Below the pieces are notes generated by a model that saw only the letters and a program-made list of their open reading frames with translations, did not search any database and was not told the origin of the DNA. Positions 15,686 to 25,315 of a stretch of 64,000 bases of DNA are shown here, in pieces. The stretch's first letter is position 1, and each line of letters begins with the position of its first letter. Source of the DNA: Candidatus Lustribacter telmatis (GTDB lineage: Bacteria > Vulcanimicrobiota > Vulcanimicrobiia > Vulcanimicrobiales > Vulcanimicrobiaceae); NCBI GenBank assembly GCA_003164045.1, contig PLRU01000046.1, positions 30,162 to 94,161 on the forward strand, in the 5' to 3' direction. Position numbers and translations under genes: made by a program.

Positions 15686-16546
15686 ATGGCACGCATTGTC
15701 GGCGGCATCGCGACCACCCATGTCCCCTCGATCGGAAATGCCCTGGAGAAAGGGCTTGAAGCCGATCCCTATTGGAAGCCATTCTTCGATGCGTTCCCGC
15801 CACTTCGCCGGTGGCTCGACGAAGTGCAACCCGACGTTGCCGTCGTCCTCTACAACGATCACGGGCTCAATTTTTTTCTGGACGCCATGCCGACGTTTGC
15901 GGTCGGTGCGGCTGCCGAGTATCGCAATGAAGACGAAGGCTGGGGCATCCCGACATCCCCGCCGTTTAGCGGTGACCCGCGCCTTTCGTGGCATTTGATC
16001 GAAAGCCTTATGCACGACGACTTCGACATTTGCTCGTGTCAAGAGATGCTCGTCGATCACGCCTTCACGATCCCGATGCAATTGCTCTGGCCCGCGCGCT
16101 CGACGATGCCGCGGACGATTCCGATCAGCATCAACACCGTGCAACACCCGATTCCGACGCCTTCGCGCTGCTATCGATTCGGCCAAGCCCTTGGGCGCTC
16201 GATTGCATCGTATCCCGAAGATCTCCGCGTCGTGGTCATCGGAACGGGCGGCCTCTCTCACCAGCTCGACGGTGAGCGCGCCGGTTTCATCAACCCGGCA
16301 TTCGACCGGATGTGCCTGCAGAAGATCGTCGATGCGCCCGATGAGCTCGCGAGCTATGCGACGCTCGACCTCATCCGCGAAGCGGGGGCTCAAGGCGCAG
16401 AGCTGATCATGTGGCTGGCGATGCGCGGCGCCTTGACCGGTAGCGTCCGCGAACTTCAGAGCACCTATCACGTGCCGATCTCGAATACGGCAGCCGGCGT
16501 CCTCTTACTCGAGAACACCACCCGGCCGGAGCTGGCCATCCGTTAA
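15686..16546 (+). CDS. ligB: Protocatechuate 4,5-dioxygenase-type beta subunit
   Basis: Catalytic subunit of the LigAB extradiol dioxygenase, 286 residues. Iron ligands expected of the family are visible: His12 in TTHVPSIG, His59 in YNDHGLNFF and an acidic ligand in the C-terminal third. The catalytic His segment is GTGGLSHQLDGERAG. The start is the ATG at 15686, with a GG-rich spacer right after the ligA stop; upstream in-frame codons belong to ligA overlap. Substrate could be protocatechuate, gallate or a methylated analogue. The rest of the 4,5-cleavage pathway (LigC, LigI, LigJ, LigK) is not adjacent. Confidence 0.92.
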   Translation: MARIVGGIATTHVPSIGNALEKGLEADPYWKPFFDAFPPLRRWLDEVQPDVAVVLYNDHGLNFFLDAMPTFAVGAAAEYRNEDEGWGIPTSPPFSGDPRLSWHLIESLMHDDFDICSCQEMLVDHAFTIPMQLLWPARSTMPRTIPISINTVQHPIPTPSRCYRFGQALGRSIASYPEDLRVVVIGTGGLSHQLDGERAGFINPAFDRMCLQKIVDAPDELASYATLDLIREAGAQGAELIMWLAMRGALTGSVRELQSTYHVPISNTAAGVLLLENTTRPELAIR

Positions 16547-16553
16547 CGCCGAA

Positions 16554-18221
16554 CTACGCTGGGGTGCCTGTTGCGCTTCGGGCCGCAATGAGGCCCTGGC
16601 AGATCGCGCGCGCTAGACCGTGCTGGCCGAAGCCTCCGGCCGACTCGCCGCCGCAGTAAAGCCCTGGAATGACCGCGCCGCGCATGTCGATCACCCGGCA
16701 TTCGGCGTCGATGCGTAAGCCGGCGAGCGAGTCGTGCAGAACCGGCGTCGCCCAAGCGGCATAGAACGGCGGCGTTTCGATCTTGTAGCGCGGCTCGGAC
16801 TTGTCGAAATCTTCATCGATGCCGTTCTCGACGAACGTGTTATAGCGTGCGACGGTCGCCTGCAAGTCGGCACCGCGCATCGGCACGCGCTGATGGGGCA
16901 TCACGATCGACTCGGCCAGTTCTTCGAGCGTGTTCGCGCTGAAGAAGAAGCCCGCTTCGGTATCGACGTTCGGCGGCCGCGGGTCCCACGCTTCGCGCGC
17001 GACCGCCGCAGCGTCGAAGATCGCCCAGATCGCACCACCGCCGTTGCGCGTCTCGCCAATGCCCGCCATCGCTGCGTTCAGCCAGTTGTTGGGCGCGTAT
17101 GTGATGTTCGACGCGTTGCGGTGGCTGAGCGGTTCGTATGCCGTGATCGAGCCGTGGTTGTTCGCGGAAAAGTGCAAGCCCGTCTCGTCATAAAAGCGCC
17201 GTCCGAGCATGTTGACGTGTATGACGTCGTGCCAATCTTGCACGCGTAAGCCGGACGCGCGCGCTTTTGGGAATACCGGGCTGCCCGGCATCCACTGCAG
17301 GTTGACGTAGTTAAATTGACAGCCGATGAGTCCGGGTTTGGTGATCTGCCAGCCGAACTCGGCGACTTGGTTAGCGAGTCCCCACAGCGCTGCGCCGATC
17401 GCCATCGCGGCAAGCTCCCCGCTCGCGTCCTGGTCCGACCACGGCATGCCCGCGAGGCCGCAATATTCTTCGGTCAGCCGCGGATCGAACATGCGGCGGA
17501 ACTCGATGTTGCCTTGCGATCCACCGGTACCGATAATGACGGCCTTGCGCGCCCGAATATTGCGGACGGTGCCGGCGTGGGTAACGGCGATTCCGAGTAC
17601 GCGGCCCGAGGTGGGCTCTTCGCGATGGATTGCAGTCATGCGATGTTCGAGCAAAATCCGCACGCCGGCCCGGCGCGCAGCAACTTCGAGCGGTCGCATC
17701 AGCCCGTTGCCGGTCGACATCGTTGCGGCGACTTCGGGATCGGCGGGTGCGCCGGTCTGTATCAGCGGCCACTCCATGGCGGCCGCGTGCATTTCGCGCG
17801 GCGCGGAGTTGCCGACCGCGTTCCCACCGCGTTCGTCGGGCGCCTTATCGACGAACACGACGCCGTGCGCGACGAGCCACTCGTATGCCGGCACGTTGTT
17901 GTCGGCGAACGCGCGCACGATCTCGCGATCGTTGTAGCGGTAATCGGGATGCCCGTTCGGTTCGACGACCGTCCAGTCGGTCAAGTCCCCGAACAGCAAG
18001 TCGGGCGAGTCGACGATGCCGTATTTCTTCTGCGCGCTCGTGCCGCCGCCGAGAGGAACGTTTCCGCCGCTGGTGATCGCATGGCCGCCGATGTCGTTCT
18101 CGGCCTCGACGACGATAACGGAAGCGCCGGCCTCGCGCGCCGCGATCGCCGCCGGGAGTCCAACCGCGCCGGAGCCGATCACGACGACGTCGGCTTCATC
18201 ATGCCAGGTTATTGGTTCCAT
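16554..18221 (-). CDS. FAD_binding_2-family flavoprotein oxidoreductase
   Basis: A 555-residue flavoprotein of the fumarate reductase/3-ketosteroid dehydrogenase-like group. The dinucleotide-binding motif ADVVVIGSGAVGLPAAIAA is at residues 9-27, followed by ENDIGGHAITSGGN. A central FAD segment reads KAVIIGTGGSQGN, and the C-terminal motif is PGLYCGGESAGGFGQHGLA. Members oxidise or reduce a carbon-carbon bond next to a carbonyl or carboxylate. There is no signal peptide. It lies 13 nt downstream of a NitT/TauT-type binding protein gene and an alpha/beta hydrolase, apparently one operon transcribed leftward. Confidence 0.88.
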   Translation of the reverse strand: MEPITWHDEADVVVIGSGAVGLPAAIAAREAGASVIVVEAENDIGGHAITSGGNVPLGGGTSAQKKYGIVDSPDLLFGDLTDWTVVEPNGHPDYRYNDREIVRAFADNNVPAYEWLVAHGVVFVDKAPDERGGNAVGNSAPREMHAAAMEWPLIQTGAPADPEVAATMSTGNGLMRPLEVAARRAGVRILLEHRMTAIHREEPTSGRVLGIAVTHAGTVRNIRARKAVIIGTGGSQGNIEFRRMFDPRLTEEYCGLAGMPWSDQDASGELAAMAIGAALWGLANQVAEFGWQITKPGLIGCQFNYVNLQWMPGSPVFPKARASGLRVQDWHDVIHVNMLGRRFYDETGLHFSANNHGSITAYEPLSHRNASNITYAPNNWLNAAMAGIGETRNGGGAIWAIFDAAAVAREAWDPRPPNVDTEAGFFFSANTLEELAESIVMPHQRVPMRGADLQATVARYNTFVENGIDEDFDKSEPRYKIETPPFYAAWATPVLHDSLAGLRIDAECRVIDMRGAVIPGLYCGGESAGGFGQHGLARAICQGLIAARSATGTPA

Positions 18222-18234
18222 GAAGATTGCAGTT

Positions 18235-19158
18235 TCAGCCCTTCCAGATAAGGTCGGCGGCGACGAGCGGTCGGGCTAATAGTTTGTATTTGAACGCGGC
18301 ATCCAGCAATGGCTGCAGCATGGCCGGGTCGAGTGTGGTCGCCATCGGCTGTCGCAACTTGTCGACTTTCATTTTCGTCCAGTCCGACAGCAGCTCGACC
18401 GCGCGGCCCTGATTGGCGAGCGACCATTGCGTGCCTTCGACGACGCTCTTCGCAAAGGCGTGCGCCACAGTTTTGTTTGCGTTGGCCCATGCCGGCGTCG
18501 CGACCCAGAGCGTCCCGAGAAAGCGCGGCGCGATTGCGACATACGGATCGGCGAGCACGCGCAAGCCGGCAGCGCGGCCGAGGCTGAGATACGGCTCGAA
18601 CATGAGGCTTGCGGCGATGCGGCCTTGCGCGAGCGCCTGCGGTACGGCGGCCGGCGGAATCTCAAGGAACTGCACGCTTTTCGCGTCACCGCCGTTTTCA
18701 TCGAGCCACGCCAATGCCGCCAGCTGATCGGTCGAGCCGATCGAATTGACGGAGATGACTTTTCCGGCGAGGTCCTTCGCGCTGCGAATCGGCGAGTCGC
18801 CGGCGACCACAACACCCGAGAATGGATGGTCGGCTTCGCTGATCGCCCCCGGCGCGATCGCGGTGAACGGCAAACCTTTGATCACCGATGATGCGAACGA
18901 CATGCAGTTCGACGCGCCCACCTGCAGCGATCCCCCGACGATTGCCGCCGCGACGACGTTGCCTCCCGCCATTTTTTGCAGATTGACGTTGAGGCCGTTC
19001 TTCTTGAAGATTCCAGCTTCTTGCGCGTAGTATGCCTGCGCGGTGATCTCGTTCGAATTCAAACCGACGTTCAATTCGGTCGCATCGGCGCGCGCGAACG
19101 ATGGCGCGGCGATGAACGCGCCGCCGAGCATGAGCGATGCCTTACGAGAGAGTTGCAT
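18235..19158 (-). CDS. Orphan NitT/TauT-type substrate-binding protein (1)
   Basis: Exported SsuA/TauA-like binding protein, 307 residues, with signal peptide KASLMLGGAFIAAPSFARA. Family features: GLNSNEITAQAYYAQEAGIFKKNG near the N-terminus, the GGSLQVG ligand loop, GDSPIRSAKDLAGKVISVNS and the Gly/Asn-rich hinge. GGAGG lies just upstream of the ATG. It is in an operon with an alpha/beta hydrolase upstream and a flavoprotein downstream, and no permease or ATPase gene is nearby. The ligand is probably an organic acid related to the substrate of the flavoprotein; that is inference from context. Confidence 0.88.
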   Translation of the reverse strand: MQLSRKASLMLGGAFIAAPSFARADATELNVGLNSNEITAQAYYAQEAGIFKKNGLNVNLQKMAGGNVVAAAIVGGSLQVGASNCMSFASSVIKGLPFTAIAPGAISEADHPFSGVVVAGDSPIRSAKDLAGKVISVNSIGSTDQLAALAWLDENGGDAKSVQFLEIPPAAVPQALAQGRIAASLMFEPYLSLGRAAGLRVLADPYVAIAPRFLGTLWVATPAWANANKTVAHAFAKSVVEGTQWSLANQGRAVELLSDWTKMKVDKLRQPMATTLDPAMLQPLLDAAFKYKLLARPLVAADLIWKG

Positions 19159-19179
19159 GGTGCCTCCGTTTGGTTTTAG

Positions 19180-20061
19180 TCAAATCAGCCCGGCGATGAA
19201 ATCCGCCACCGCGCTGCTATTGGATTCGAGCATCATCATGTGCCCGTTGCCGGTGATTCCGTGCTCGCCGAGCGCATAGCGCGTCGCATGTGCTCCGGCC
19301 GCATTGAGCCAGTCGGCCACGCTCTGTTCGAACGCCGGCGGGTGGTCGGGATCATCGGTACCGTGCACGAGGGCGATGCGCTTACCGCGAATTGCGGCCT
19401 CGTCGATGATCCGTGGCGCCGATCCTTGGAAGTTCATGCGCCCTAAGATGAGCGGGAACGGCACCGGGATCAGCGAGTTGATGTACCGGTCGGCATACGC
19501 GCGCGGAAACTGCGTGCCCGGTCCGATCAGTTTGAAGTCGGCGGCTTCGCGGCTCATCGACATCGCTTGCCCGCGGCGGATTTTCTGCACCGTCGATCCG
19601 GCGAAACGCTGCAGGTGCAGTTCCTCCGGATCGTCGCGCAAGACGATCGGCAACGGCTGCATGTTTCCAGGCGGCGCGCATGCGATGCCGATCAAGAGCG
19701 CGATTCGTTCGGGCATCGTCTCGAGCAGCTTCCAGCCGAAGTGGCCGGACATCGAATGTGTCATCAGGATGACGGGCTTGGATTCCGTGCGGATCACGTT
19801 CGCGAGGCCATTGCACACCACATCGGCAGACAGCTCGTCGTTCTCGAGAAACCCACTCCGACCGACGCTCGGCCAGTCGGGGACAACGACGCGATGTCCG
19901 TGCCGAACGAAGTCGTATGCCCAGCCGGGGCGGTTGTCGATCGTCGCGAGAAAACACGCGCCGGTGTGGCCGCCGCCGTGCACCAGTACCATCGTCGGCT
20001 TGGTCGCGCCACCGATCGGCTCGAGCACATCGTAGTACGTCGCCGGATCGTCGGTAAACAC
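19180..20061 (-). CDS. Alpha/beta hydrolase
   Basis: A 293-residue alpha/beta-fold hydrolase. The oxyanion strand is MVLVHGGGHTGACF. The nucleophile elbow is THSMSG, with Thr in place of the first Gly of the usual GxSxG; the acid/His region is VHGTDDPDHPP and EHGITGNGH. The start is a GTG at 20061, with no visible ribosome site. It is the first gene of the leftward hydrolase-binding protein-flavoprotein operon and diverges from a DHA2 transporter 64 bp away. The substrate is unknown; hydrolysis of an ester or C-C bond of the imported compound is plausible. Confidence 0.85.
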   Translation of the reverse strand: MFTDDPATYYDVLEPIGGATKPTMVLVHGGGHTGACFLATIDNRPGWAYDFVRHGHRVVVPDWPSVGRSGFLENDELSADVVCNGLANVIRTESKPVILMTHSMSGHFGWKLLETMPERIALLIGIACAPPGNMQPLPIVLRDDPEELHLQRFAGSTVQKIRRGQAMSMSREAADFKLIGPGTQFPRAYADRYINSLIPVPFPLILGRMNFQGSAPRIIDEAAIRGKRIALVHGTDDPDHPPAFEQSVADWLNAAGAHATRYALGEHGITGNGHMMMLESNSSAVADFIAGLI

Positions 20062-20125
20062 TCGGTGACACGTTTAGCACTGGGCTCGTGCAACCTTCGG
20101 TGCTTGCGCGCCCGTCCCAAACACG

Positions 20126-21631
20126 GTGGGGACGGATGGCGCGCGGCAACTGACACACGGCGAGATCATGGGCGCGCTGACCGGAATTTTGATCGCGGTC
20201 CTGCTCTCGGCGCTCGACCAAACGATCGTCAACCCTGCCCTCACCGCGATCGCGACCGATCTGCACGCGGTCAACGACCTTTCGTGGATCATCATCGGCT
20301 ATTTTGTCACGTCGACCGCGTTGATGCCGGTCTACGGGAAGCTCAGCGACATCTACGGGCGCGGCCGGCTGATGATGATTTCGATTGCGATCTTTGTCGC
20401 CGCGTCGTTGCTCTGCGCGTGCGCGCAATCGCTCGTGCAGCTCGCGCTCTTTCGCGCGTTGGAGGGGGTCGGCGGAGGCGGGCTCACGGTGATCTCGCAA
20501 GCGATGATCGCCGATTTCATCTCTCCGCGCGATCGTGGGAAGTACCAGGGCTTCATCGCCGGGACGTGGGCGTTTGCCGGTGTCCTGGGGCCGCCGCTCG
20601 GCGGTCTGCTCACCGATCATCTTAGCTGGCGCTTCATCTTTTGGATGAATCTGCCGTTGGGTTTGCTCGCGTTTATGTTGTGCCGTCGCGTGTCCAGGCG
20701 GATGACGAATCCGCCGGCGCGCAGCACGCGGCTCGACTACGCGGGGGCGCTACTGCTCATCGCGGGCGTCTCGCTCGTTCTGCTTGCGGTTTCCGGTTCG
20801 ACGAGCGGCTGGAATGCGTGGGTCGTCTCGGAAATGGGGGCGGGACTGGTTCTGCTCGCGCTGTTCGTTGCGCAAGAATTCCGGGCCGACGATCCGATCG
20901 TGCCGCCGCGGTTGTATCGCAACGGAATTGTTGTCGGGATGAACATCGTCGGGTTATTGCTTTCGATGGTGCAGTTCGGGGCGCTGGTGTTGCTGCCGGT
21001 GTACTTTCAGCTTGTGATGGGCGTGCCGGCCACCATCTCGGGCGTCATGATCGTGCCGATGCTGCTCCTCATTCCGGTAGCATCGGTGCTGGCCGGGCAG
21101 TTCATGGTGCGAACCGGCCGCTACAAGCCGATCTTTCCGGTGGCGTTCGTTCTGATGACGGTCGCGCTGATTGCGTTTTCGCGGATGTCGGCGTTGAGTT
21201 CGACGCTGTCTTTGGAGTTGGCGGTTGGGCTGCTGGGTCTCGGGATCGGGTGTTGTGGACCCGTGCTCATGGCCGGCACGCAGAACGCCGCGCATGGCGC
21301 CGATCTTGGGGCGGCGACGTCGTCTATCACCTTCGCGCGTTCGCTCGGGGCGTCGCTTGGGACTGCGATGTTTTGGGCGATTTTGCTTGTGCCGTTAGCG
21401 TCTGCGTCGCTCGGTAGTACGGACGCGCTCTTTCATGCCGGCCATGCCGGGATTGTCGGGCTCCCGGCTGGGGAGCGCGAGCGTGTGATGGGGCTGCTTG
21501 CGACCGGGTTTCACAACGTGTTTGTGATCTCGGCCGCGATCGCGTTTGCTACGGCTTTGTTCTCGCTGTTCTTGAGGGAAGAGCCGCTCAAGACTGCGCC
21601 GCGTTCGCGGCTGGTGAAGTTGGCGCAGTGA
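20126..21631 (+). CDS. MFS transporter, DHA2 (14-TM, EmrB/QacA) family
   Basis: A 501-residue drug:proton antiporter-type exporter with fourteen predicted helices. Motifs: LTHGEIMGALTGILIAVLLSALDQTIVNPAL (motif D1 region, helix 1), YGKLSDIYGRGRLMM (motif A), RALEGVGGGGL (motif B) and GFIAGTWAFAGVLGPPLGGLL (motif C). The GTG start at 20126 keeps the conserved LTHGEIM segment; an ATG at 20168 would remove it. It diverges from the hydrolase-binding protein-flavoprotein operon and may export a toxic aromatic or antibiotic. Confidence 0.92.
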   Translation: MGTDGARQLTHGEIMGALTGILIAVLLSALDQTIVNPALTAIATDLHAVNDLSWIIIGYFVTSTALMPVYGKLSDIYGRGRLMMISIAIFVAASLLCACAQSLVQLALFRALEGVGGGGLTVISQAMIADFISPRDRGKYQGFIAGTWAFAGVLGPPLGGLLTDHLSWRFIFWMNLPLGLLAFMLCRRVSRRMTNPPARSTRLDYAGALLLIAGVSLVLLAVSGSTSGWNAWVVSEMGAGLVLLALFVAQEFRADDPIVPPRLYRNGIVVGMNIVGLLLSMVQFGALVLLPVYFQLVMGVPATISGVMIVPMLLLIPVASVLAGQFMVRTGRYKPIFPVAFVLMTVALIAFSRMSALSSTLSLELAVGLLGLGIGCCGPVLMAGTQNAAHGADLGAATSSITFARSLGASLGTAMFWAILLVPLASASLGSTDALFHAGHAGIVGLPAGERERVMGLLATGFHNVFVISAAIAFATALFSLFLREEPLKTAPRSRLVKLAQ

Positions 21632-21697
21632 TCGTCACGTTTGCGGCGGGCGATGCAGGCGCCGCGTGCGAACGGGTATTTGGGGAATACTCGATGC

Positions 21698-22669
21698 ATG
21701 GAAACGACGATGGAACAACGGAAGCTCGGTAATTCCGACCTTGCGATCACGCCGATGGGCTTCGGCGCGTGGGCGATCGGGGGCGGTGATTGGCGGTTTG
21801 GCTGGGGCGATCAAGACGATGCTGAATCTATTGCCGCCATACGCCGGGCAGTCGAGCTTGGTATCAACTGGATCGACACGGCGGCCGTGTACGGCTTCGG
21901 TCATTCTGAGGAGATGGTGCGCAAGGCACTTGACGGGATGACTGACCGGCCGTACCTGTTCACCAAGTGTGGCCTCGTACCGTCGGCCACCGATTCGCGG
22001 GTGCCAACCGAGAACATCAGCGCCGCTTCGATCAGACGCGAGTGCGAAGCGTCGCTCAAACGGCTCGCCGTCGAAGCGATCGATTTGTATCAGATCCACT
22101 GGCCCACCGACAACATCGAAGACATCGACGAAGCATGGGCTGCGATGGCGGAACTTCAGCGCGCCGGGAAAGTCCGATACATCGGGGTCTCGAACTTCAA
22201 CGTCGCCGAACTCGAACGGGCGCTAGCGATCGCGCCGGTTACGTCGCTCCAACCTCAGTACTCGCTGGTGAAGCCCGAAGTCGAAGGCGAGATTCTGCCG
22301 TTCTGCAAGCAGCGCGGAATCGGTACGATCGTCTACTCTCCGATGGGCGCCGGTTTGCTGACCGGAGCCATGACGCGCGAACGCGCAAAGGCTTTGCCCG
22401 CCAACGACTGGCGCGCGAGTAACCCGGAGTTCCAGGAACCGAAACTTACGCAGAACCTCGAACTCGTCGCGCTGCTTGAGAAAATCGGTGCCCGTCATGG
22501 CCGCTCGGCTGGTGAGATCGCGATCGCCTGGACCTTGCACAACCCGGCGGTGACCGCAGCGATCGTGGGCGCCCGATCGCCGCGGCAGGTTGAAGGGAAC
22601 ATCGGTGCGCTCACATTCCGCCTGAGCGAAGAAGAATACGCGGAGATCGCTAGGCGTAGGCGTCGCTGA
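21698..22669 (+). CDS. Aldo/keto reductase
   Basis: An NADPH-dependent (beta/alpha)8-barrel oxidoreductase of 323 residues. The tetrad is visible as Asp and Tyr in NWIDTAAVYGFGHSEE, Lys in FTKCG and His in YQIHWPTD; the cofactor-binding C-terminus reads AIVGARSPRQVEGN. The start is ATG 21698 (or ATG 21710). The sequence resembles the oxidoreductases of the YajO/Tas-like group. It is a single gene converging on the molybdenum hydroxylase operon, with 19 bp of overlap between the coding ends. Confidence 0.9.
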   Translation: METTMEQRKLGNSDLAITPMGFGAWAIGGGDWRFGWGDQDDAESIAAIRRAVELGINWIDTAAVYGFGHSEEMVRKALDGMTDRPYLFTKCGLVPSATDSRVPTENISAASIRRECEASLKRLAVEAIDLYQIHWPTDNIEDIDEAWAAMAELQRAGKVRYIGVSNFNVAELERALAIAPVTSLQPQYSLVKPEVEGEILPFCKQRGIGTIVYSPMGAGLLTGAMTRERAKALPANDWRASNPEFQEPKLTQNLELVALLEKIGARHGRSAGEIAIAWTLHNPAVTAAIVGARSPRQVEGNIGALTFRLSEEEYAEIARRRRR

Positions 22670-24776
22670 AGGGGAGGCTTCGTGCGCGTTTGCCGGTGGC
22701 TGCAAAGACCGCTGAGGCGACCGCCGGTGCGATCCCGGGCAAGCCGAGTTCGCCGATGCCCGTGGGCGGCTCGTGGCTCGGGAGCGCATATACCTCGATC
22801 GACGGTGCGTCGGGCATGTGGAGTACCGTGTATGTATCGAAGTTCGCCTGTTGCACGCGCCCGTGTTCGAGCGTGATTTTGCCCGTCAGGGCCGCCGAAA
22901 GCCCAAAGGTGATGGCACTCTGTGTCTGCGCTGCGACGATGGCGGGATTGACGACGGTTCCGCAGTGCACGACCGCGGTCACGTGATGCACTTTGGGTTG
23001 GCCGCCGCTCACCGACACGTCGGCGACGAGGGCGCCGACGCTGCCGTTCCAATACATTGCCGCAATGCCTTGATGCGTGCCGCGTTCACGCGGACGACCC
23101 CAGCCCGCGCGCGCCGCCGCCTCGCGCAGACATTGTACCGTTGGAGACGCGGCCGGCAGCATCGCGAGACGGAACGCCAGCGGATCTTTGCCGGCGGCGT
23201 GCGCGAGTTCATCGATGAACGATTCGGTGACGAACTCGTTCCAATTCGCATCGGGCGCGCGCCACGAACCGACCGGGATGCCGTGTTCGTAGTCTGCGAC
23301 GGCGGCCGTATAGTTGGGGATCGCGTACGGGATGTCGGTAACGCCGTTTCGCGCCGATGGGTCGACGGCTTTGAATGACGGATCGTGGGCGCGTCGCGTC
23401 GACTCGGCGACGACGACGTGACGCAGCGCGAGCAGACGGCCGCGTGCGTCGATGACGCCGCGTACCGCGTTGACGCTCATCGGGCGGTACCAATCGTGTT
23501 GCGTGTCGTCTTCACGCGTCCACACCACTTTCACCGGCGCCTTGATCGCGTTGGAGACCGCGACCGCTTCCTCGATGTAGTCAGACTGAAGGCGCCGCCC
23601 GAAGCCGCCGCCGAGCATCGTCGTGTGGATGATGCATTTCTCGAGCGGTAGTCCGGTAATCGCCGCAGCTTTGGCCTGGCCGAGTGTCTGCGCCTGGGTG
23701 GGCGCCCACACTTCACAAATGCCGTCGTGCACGTACGCCGTTGCGTTCTCGGGTTCCATCGCGGCGTGCGCGAGGAACGGTCCGCGGTAGATCGCCTCGA
23801 GCGTCTTCGCGCCGTGAACATCGTCGACGCTGTGACCGCGTTGAAGCGCAATCTGCCATTGAGCCGGATCGCTCGCCATGCGCTCCGAAACCGCGAACAT
23901 CGCAGCGCTGTTGAGCTGCGCGTTCGGACCTTCGTCCCACTCGACGACCAGCGCGTTCCGGCCCTGGAATGCAGCCCATGTATTGCCGGCGATGACGGCG
24001 ACGCCGGTCGGCACTTCGACCGCGTCCAGCACGCCGTGAATCGCCTTGGCCTTGCGGGCGTCGAAGCTGCGGACTTTGCCGCCAAAAACCGGCGAACGCG
24101 CGATCGCGGCATAATGCATTCCCGGAACTTTGACGTCCATTCCGAACCGCGCGGTTCCGTTGACTTTCGCGGGAATGTCGAGCCGGCGAGTCGATGCAGC
24201 GCCGATGAGCTTGAACTGTGAGGGGTCCTTGAGCGACACGTTGGCCGGCACGGGGAGCGTCGCGGCGAGGGCGGCCAACGACCCGTACGTTGCGCGGCGC
24301 TTCGTCGCGCGATCGATCACAACGCCGTTCTCGGTGGCGAGATGCGCGGGATCGACGCTCCATTGTTTCGCCGCAGCGGCGACGAGCATTGCGCGAGCGG
24401 TCGCGCCCGCACGGCGAAGGGGAAGCCAGGAGTCGCGCATGCTGGTGCTGCCGCCCGTCGTCATTCCCGTCGCGCCATTATAGACATAGCGCGGCGCGGC
24501 TTCGGCGATCGTGACCCGGAGCCGTTCGAGCGGGAGGTCGAGTTCTTCGGCGATCAGCGTCGGGAGACCGGTCATGACGCCCTGGCCCATTTCGGACTTG
24601 TTGAGGGTGACGGTGACCACGTCGTTCGGGTCGATGTGCAACCAGACATCGGGAGCAAAGCCGCTCGCAGCGGTTGCGGCCGAAGCTTGCGCCTCGAGAC
24701 TGATACCCAACGCGAGGCTACCGGCGAATACGCCGGCCAGCTTGACGAATTCGGAGCGAGAGACCGTTGCCGTCAT
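22650..24776 (-). CDS. iorB: Isoquinoline 1-oxidoreductase-like molybdopterin subunit
   Basis: Large molybdopterin cytosine dinucleotide subunit of a xanthine-oxidase-family hydroxylase, 708 residues. The N-terminal leader [19 protein letters not shown] looks like a weakened Tat signal (only one Arg). The IorB-type order of modules is seen: [21 protein letters not shown] first, the GGGFGRR motif (here [19 protein letters not shown]) in the middle and the C-terminal [19 protein letters not shown] with its catalytic Glu. The true start is the ATG at 24776, sharing ATGA with the stop of the iron-sulphur subunit gene; a longer frame to 25124 is only overlap. Such enzymes hydroxylate N-heterocycles or aldehydes in the cell envelope. 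Confidence 0.9.
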   Translation of the reverse strand: MTATVSRSEFVKLAGVFAGSLALGISLEAQASAATAASGFAPDVWLHIDPNDVVTVTLNKSEMGQGVMTGLPTLIAEELDLPLERLRVTIAEAAPRYVYNGATGMTTGGSTSMRDSWLPLRRAGATARAMLVAAAAKQWSVDPAHLATENGVVIDRATKRRATYGSLAALAATLPVPANVSLKDPSQFKLIGAASTRRLDIPAKVNGTARFGMDVKVPGMHYAAIARSPVFGGKVRSFDARKAKAIHGVLDAVEVPTGVAVIAGNTWAAFQGRNALVVEWDEGPNAQLNSAAMFAVSERMASDPAQWQIALQRGHSVDDVHGAKTLEAIYRGPFLAHAAMEPENATAYVHDGICEVWAPTQAQTLGQAKAAAITGLPLEKCIIHTTMLGGGFGRRLQSDYIEEAVAVSNAIKAPVKVVWTREDDTQHDWYRPMSVNAVRGVIDARGRLLALRHVVVAESTRRAHDPSFKAVDPSARNGVTDIPYAIPNYTAAVADYEHGIPVGSWRAPDANWNEFVTESFIDELAHAAGKDPLAFRLAMLPAASPTVQCLREAAARAGWGRPRERGTHQGIAAMYWNGSVGALVADVSVSGGQPKVHHVTAVVHCGTVVNPAIVAAQTQSAITFGLSAALTGKITLEHGRVQQANFDTYTVLHMPDAPSIEVYALPSHEPPTGIGELGLPGIAPAVASAVFAATGKRARSLPFSDAYA

Positions 24777-25234
24777 GCCGATTTCTCCAGTTGGCCTGCG
24801 GCACGGTGGATCGCCGAGCGTATTTGCTGATAGGTTCCGCAGCGGCAGATATTCGTCATCGCCGTCTCGATGTCGGCATCCGTCGGATGCGCATTTTGTT
24901 GCAGTAGACTCGCCGCAGCCATGAGTTGCCCCGATTGGCAGTAGCCGCACTGCGGGACTTGCTCTTCGATCCACGCCTCTTGCACCACGTGCATGCGGTC
25001 GGTTGCCAGCGACTCGATCGTCGTGATGCGCTTGCCGGCCGCAGCCGATACGGGAAAGACGCATGAACGGGTCGCTAGCCCGTCGATGTGGACGGTGCAG
25101 CAGCCGCAGAGCGCAACACCGCATCCGAACTTCGTGCCCGTCAATCCGACGACGTCGCGTATTACCCAGAGGAGCGGCATCTCATCGGGAACGTCCACGT
25201 CGTGAGGCTGTCCGTTTACGTTCAAGGATTGCAT
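24773..25234 (-). CDS. iorA: Isoquinoline 1-oxidoreductase-like 2Fe-2S subunit
   Basis: A 153-residue two-cluster iron-sulphur subunit. The plant-type [2Fe-2S] motif [16 protein letters not shown] and the second cluster CGYCQSGQ...NICRCGTY are complete. The start is ATG 25234 (MQSLNVNG), seven codons into the longest frame. The stop overlaps the start of the large subunit. As in other IorAB-type enzymes there is no FAD subunit, so electrons probably pass to a cytochrome c. Upstream, 81 nt away on the same strand, is a NitT/TauT-type binding protein gene. Confidence 0.92.
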   Translation of the reverse strand: MQSLNVNGQPHDVDVPDEMPLLWVIRDVVGLTGTKFGCGVALCGCCTVHIDGLATRSCVFPVSAAAGKRITTIESLATDRMHVVQEAWIEEQVPQCGYCQSGQLMAAASLLQQNAHPTDADIETAMTNICRCGTYQQIRSAIHRAAGQLEKSA

Positions 25235-25315
25235 GTATGGCCTTCCGACTCGCAAGCGCTATGCCAGCGATGGTATCGGAACCGCCGCAAAAAGCGGTAA
25301 GACGATTTTTCGGGG

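Noticed and set aside
24777..25124. N-terminal extension of the molybdopterin subunit
   Set aside because: The extra residues are out-of-frame translation of the iron-sulphur subunit gene; the ATG at 24776 with ATGA overlap is the true start.
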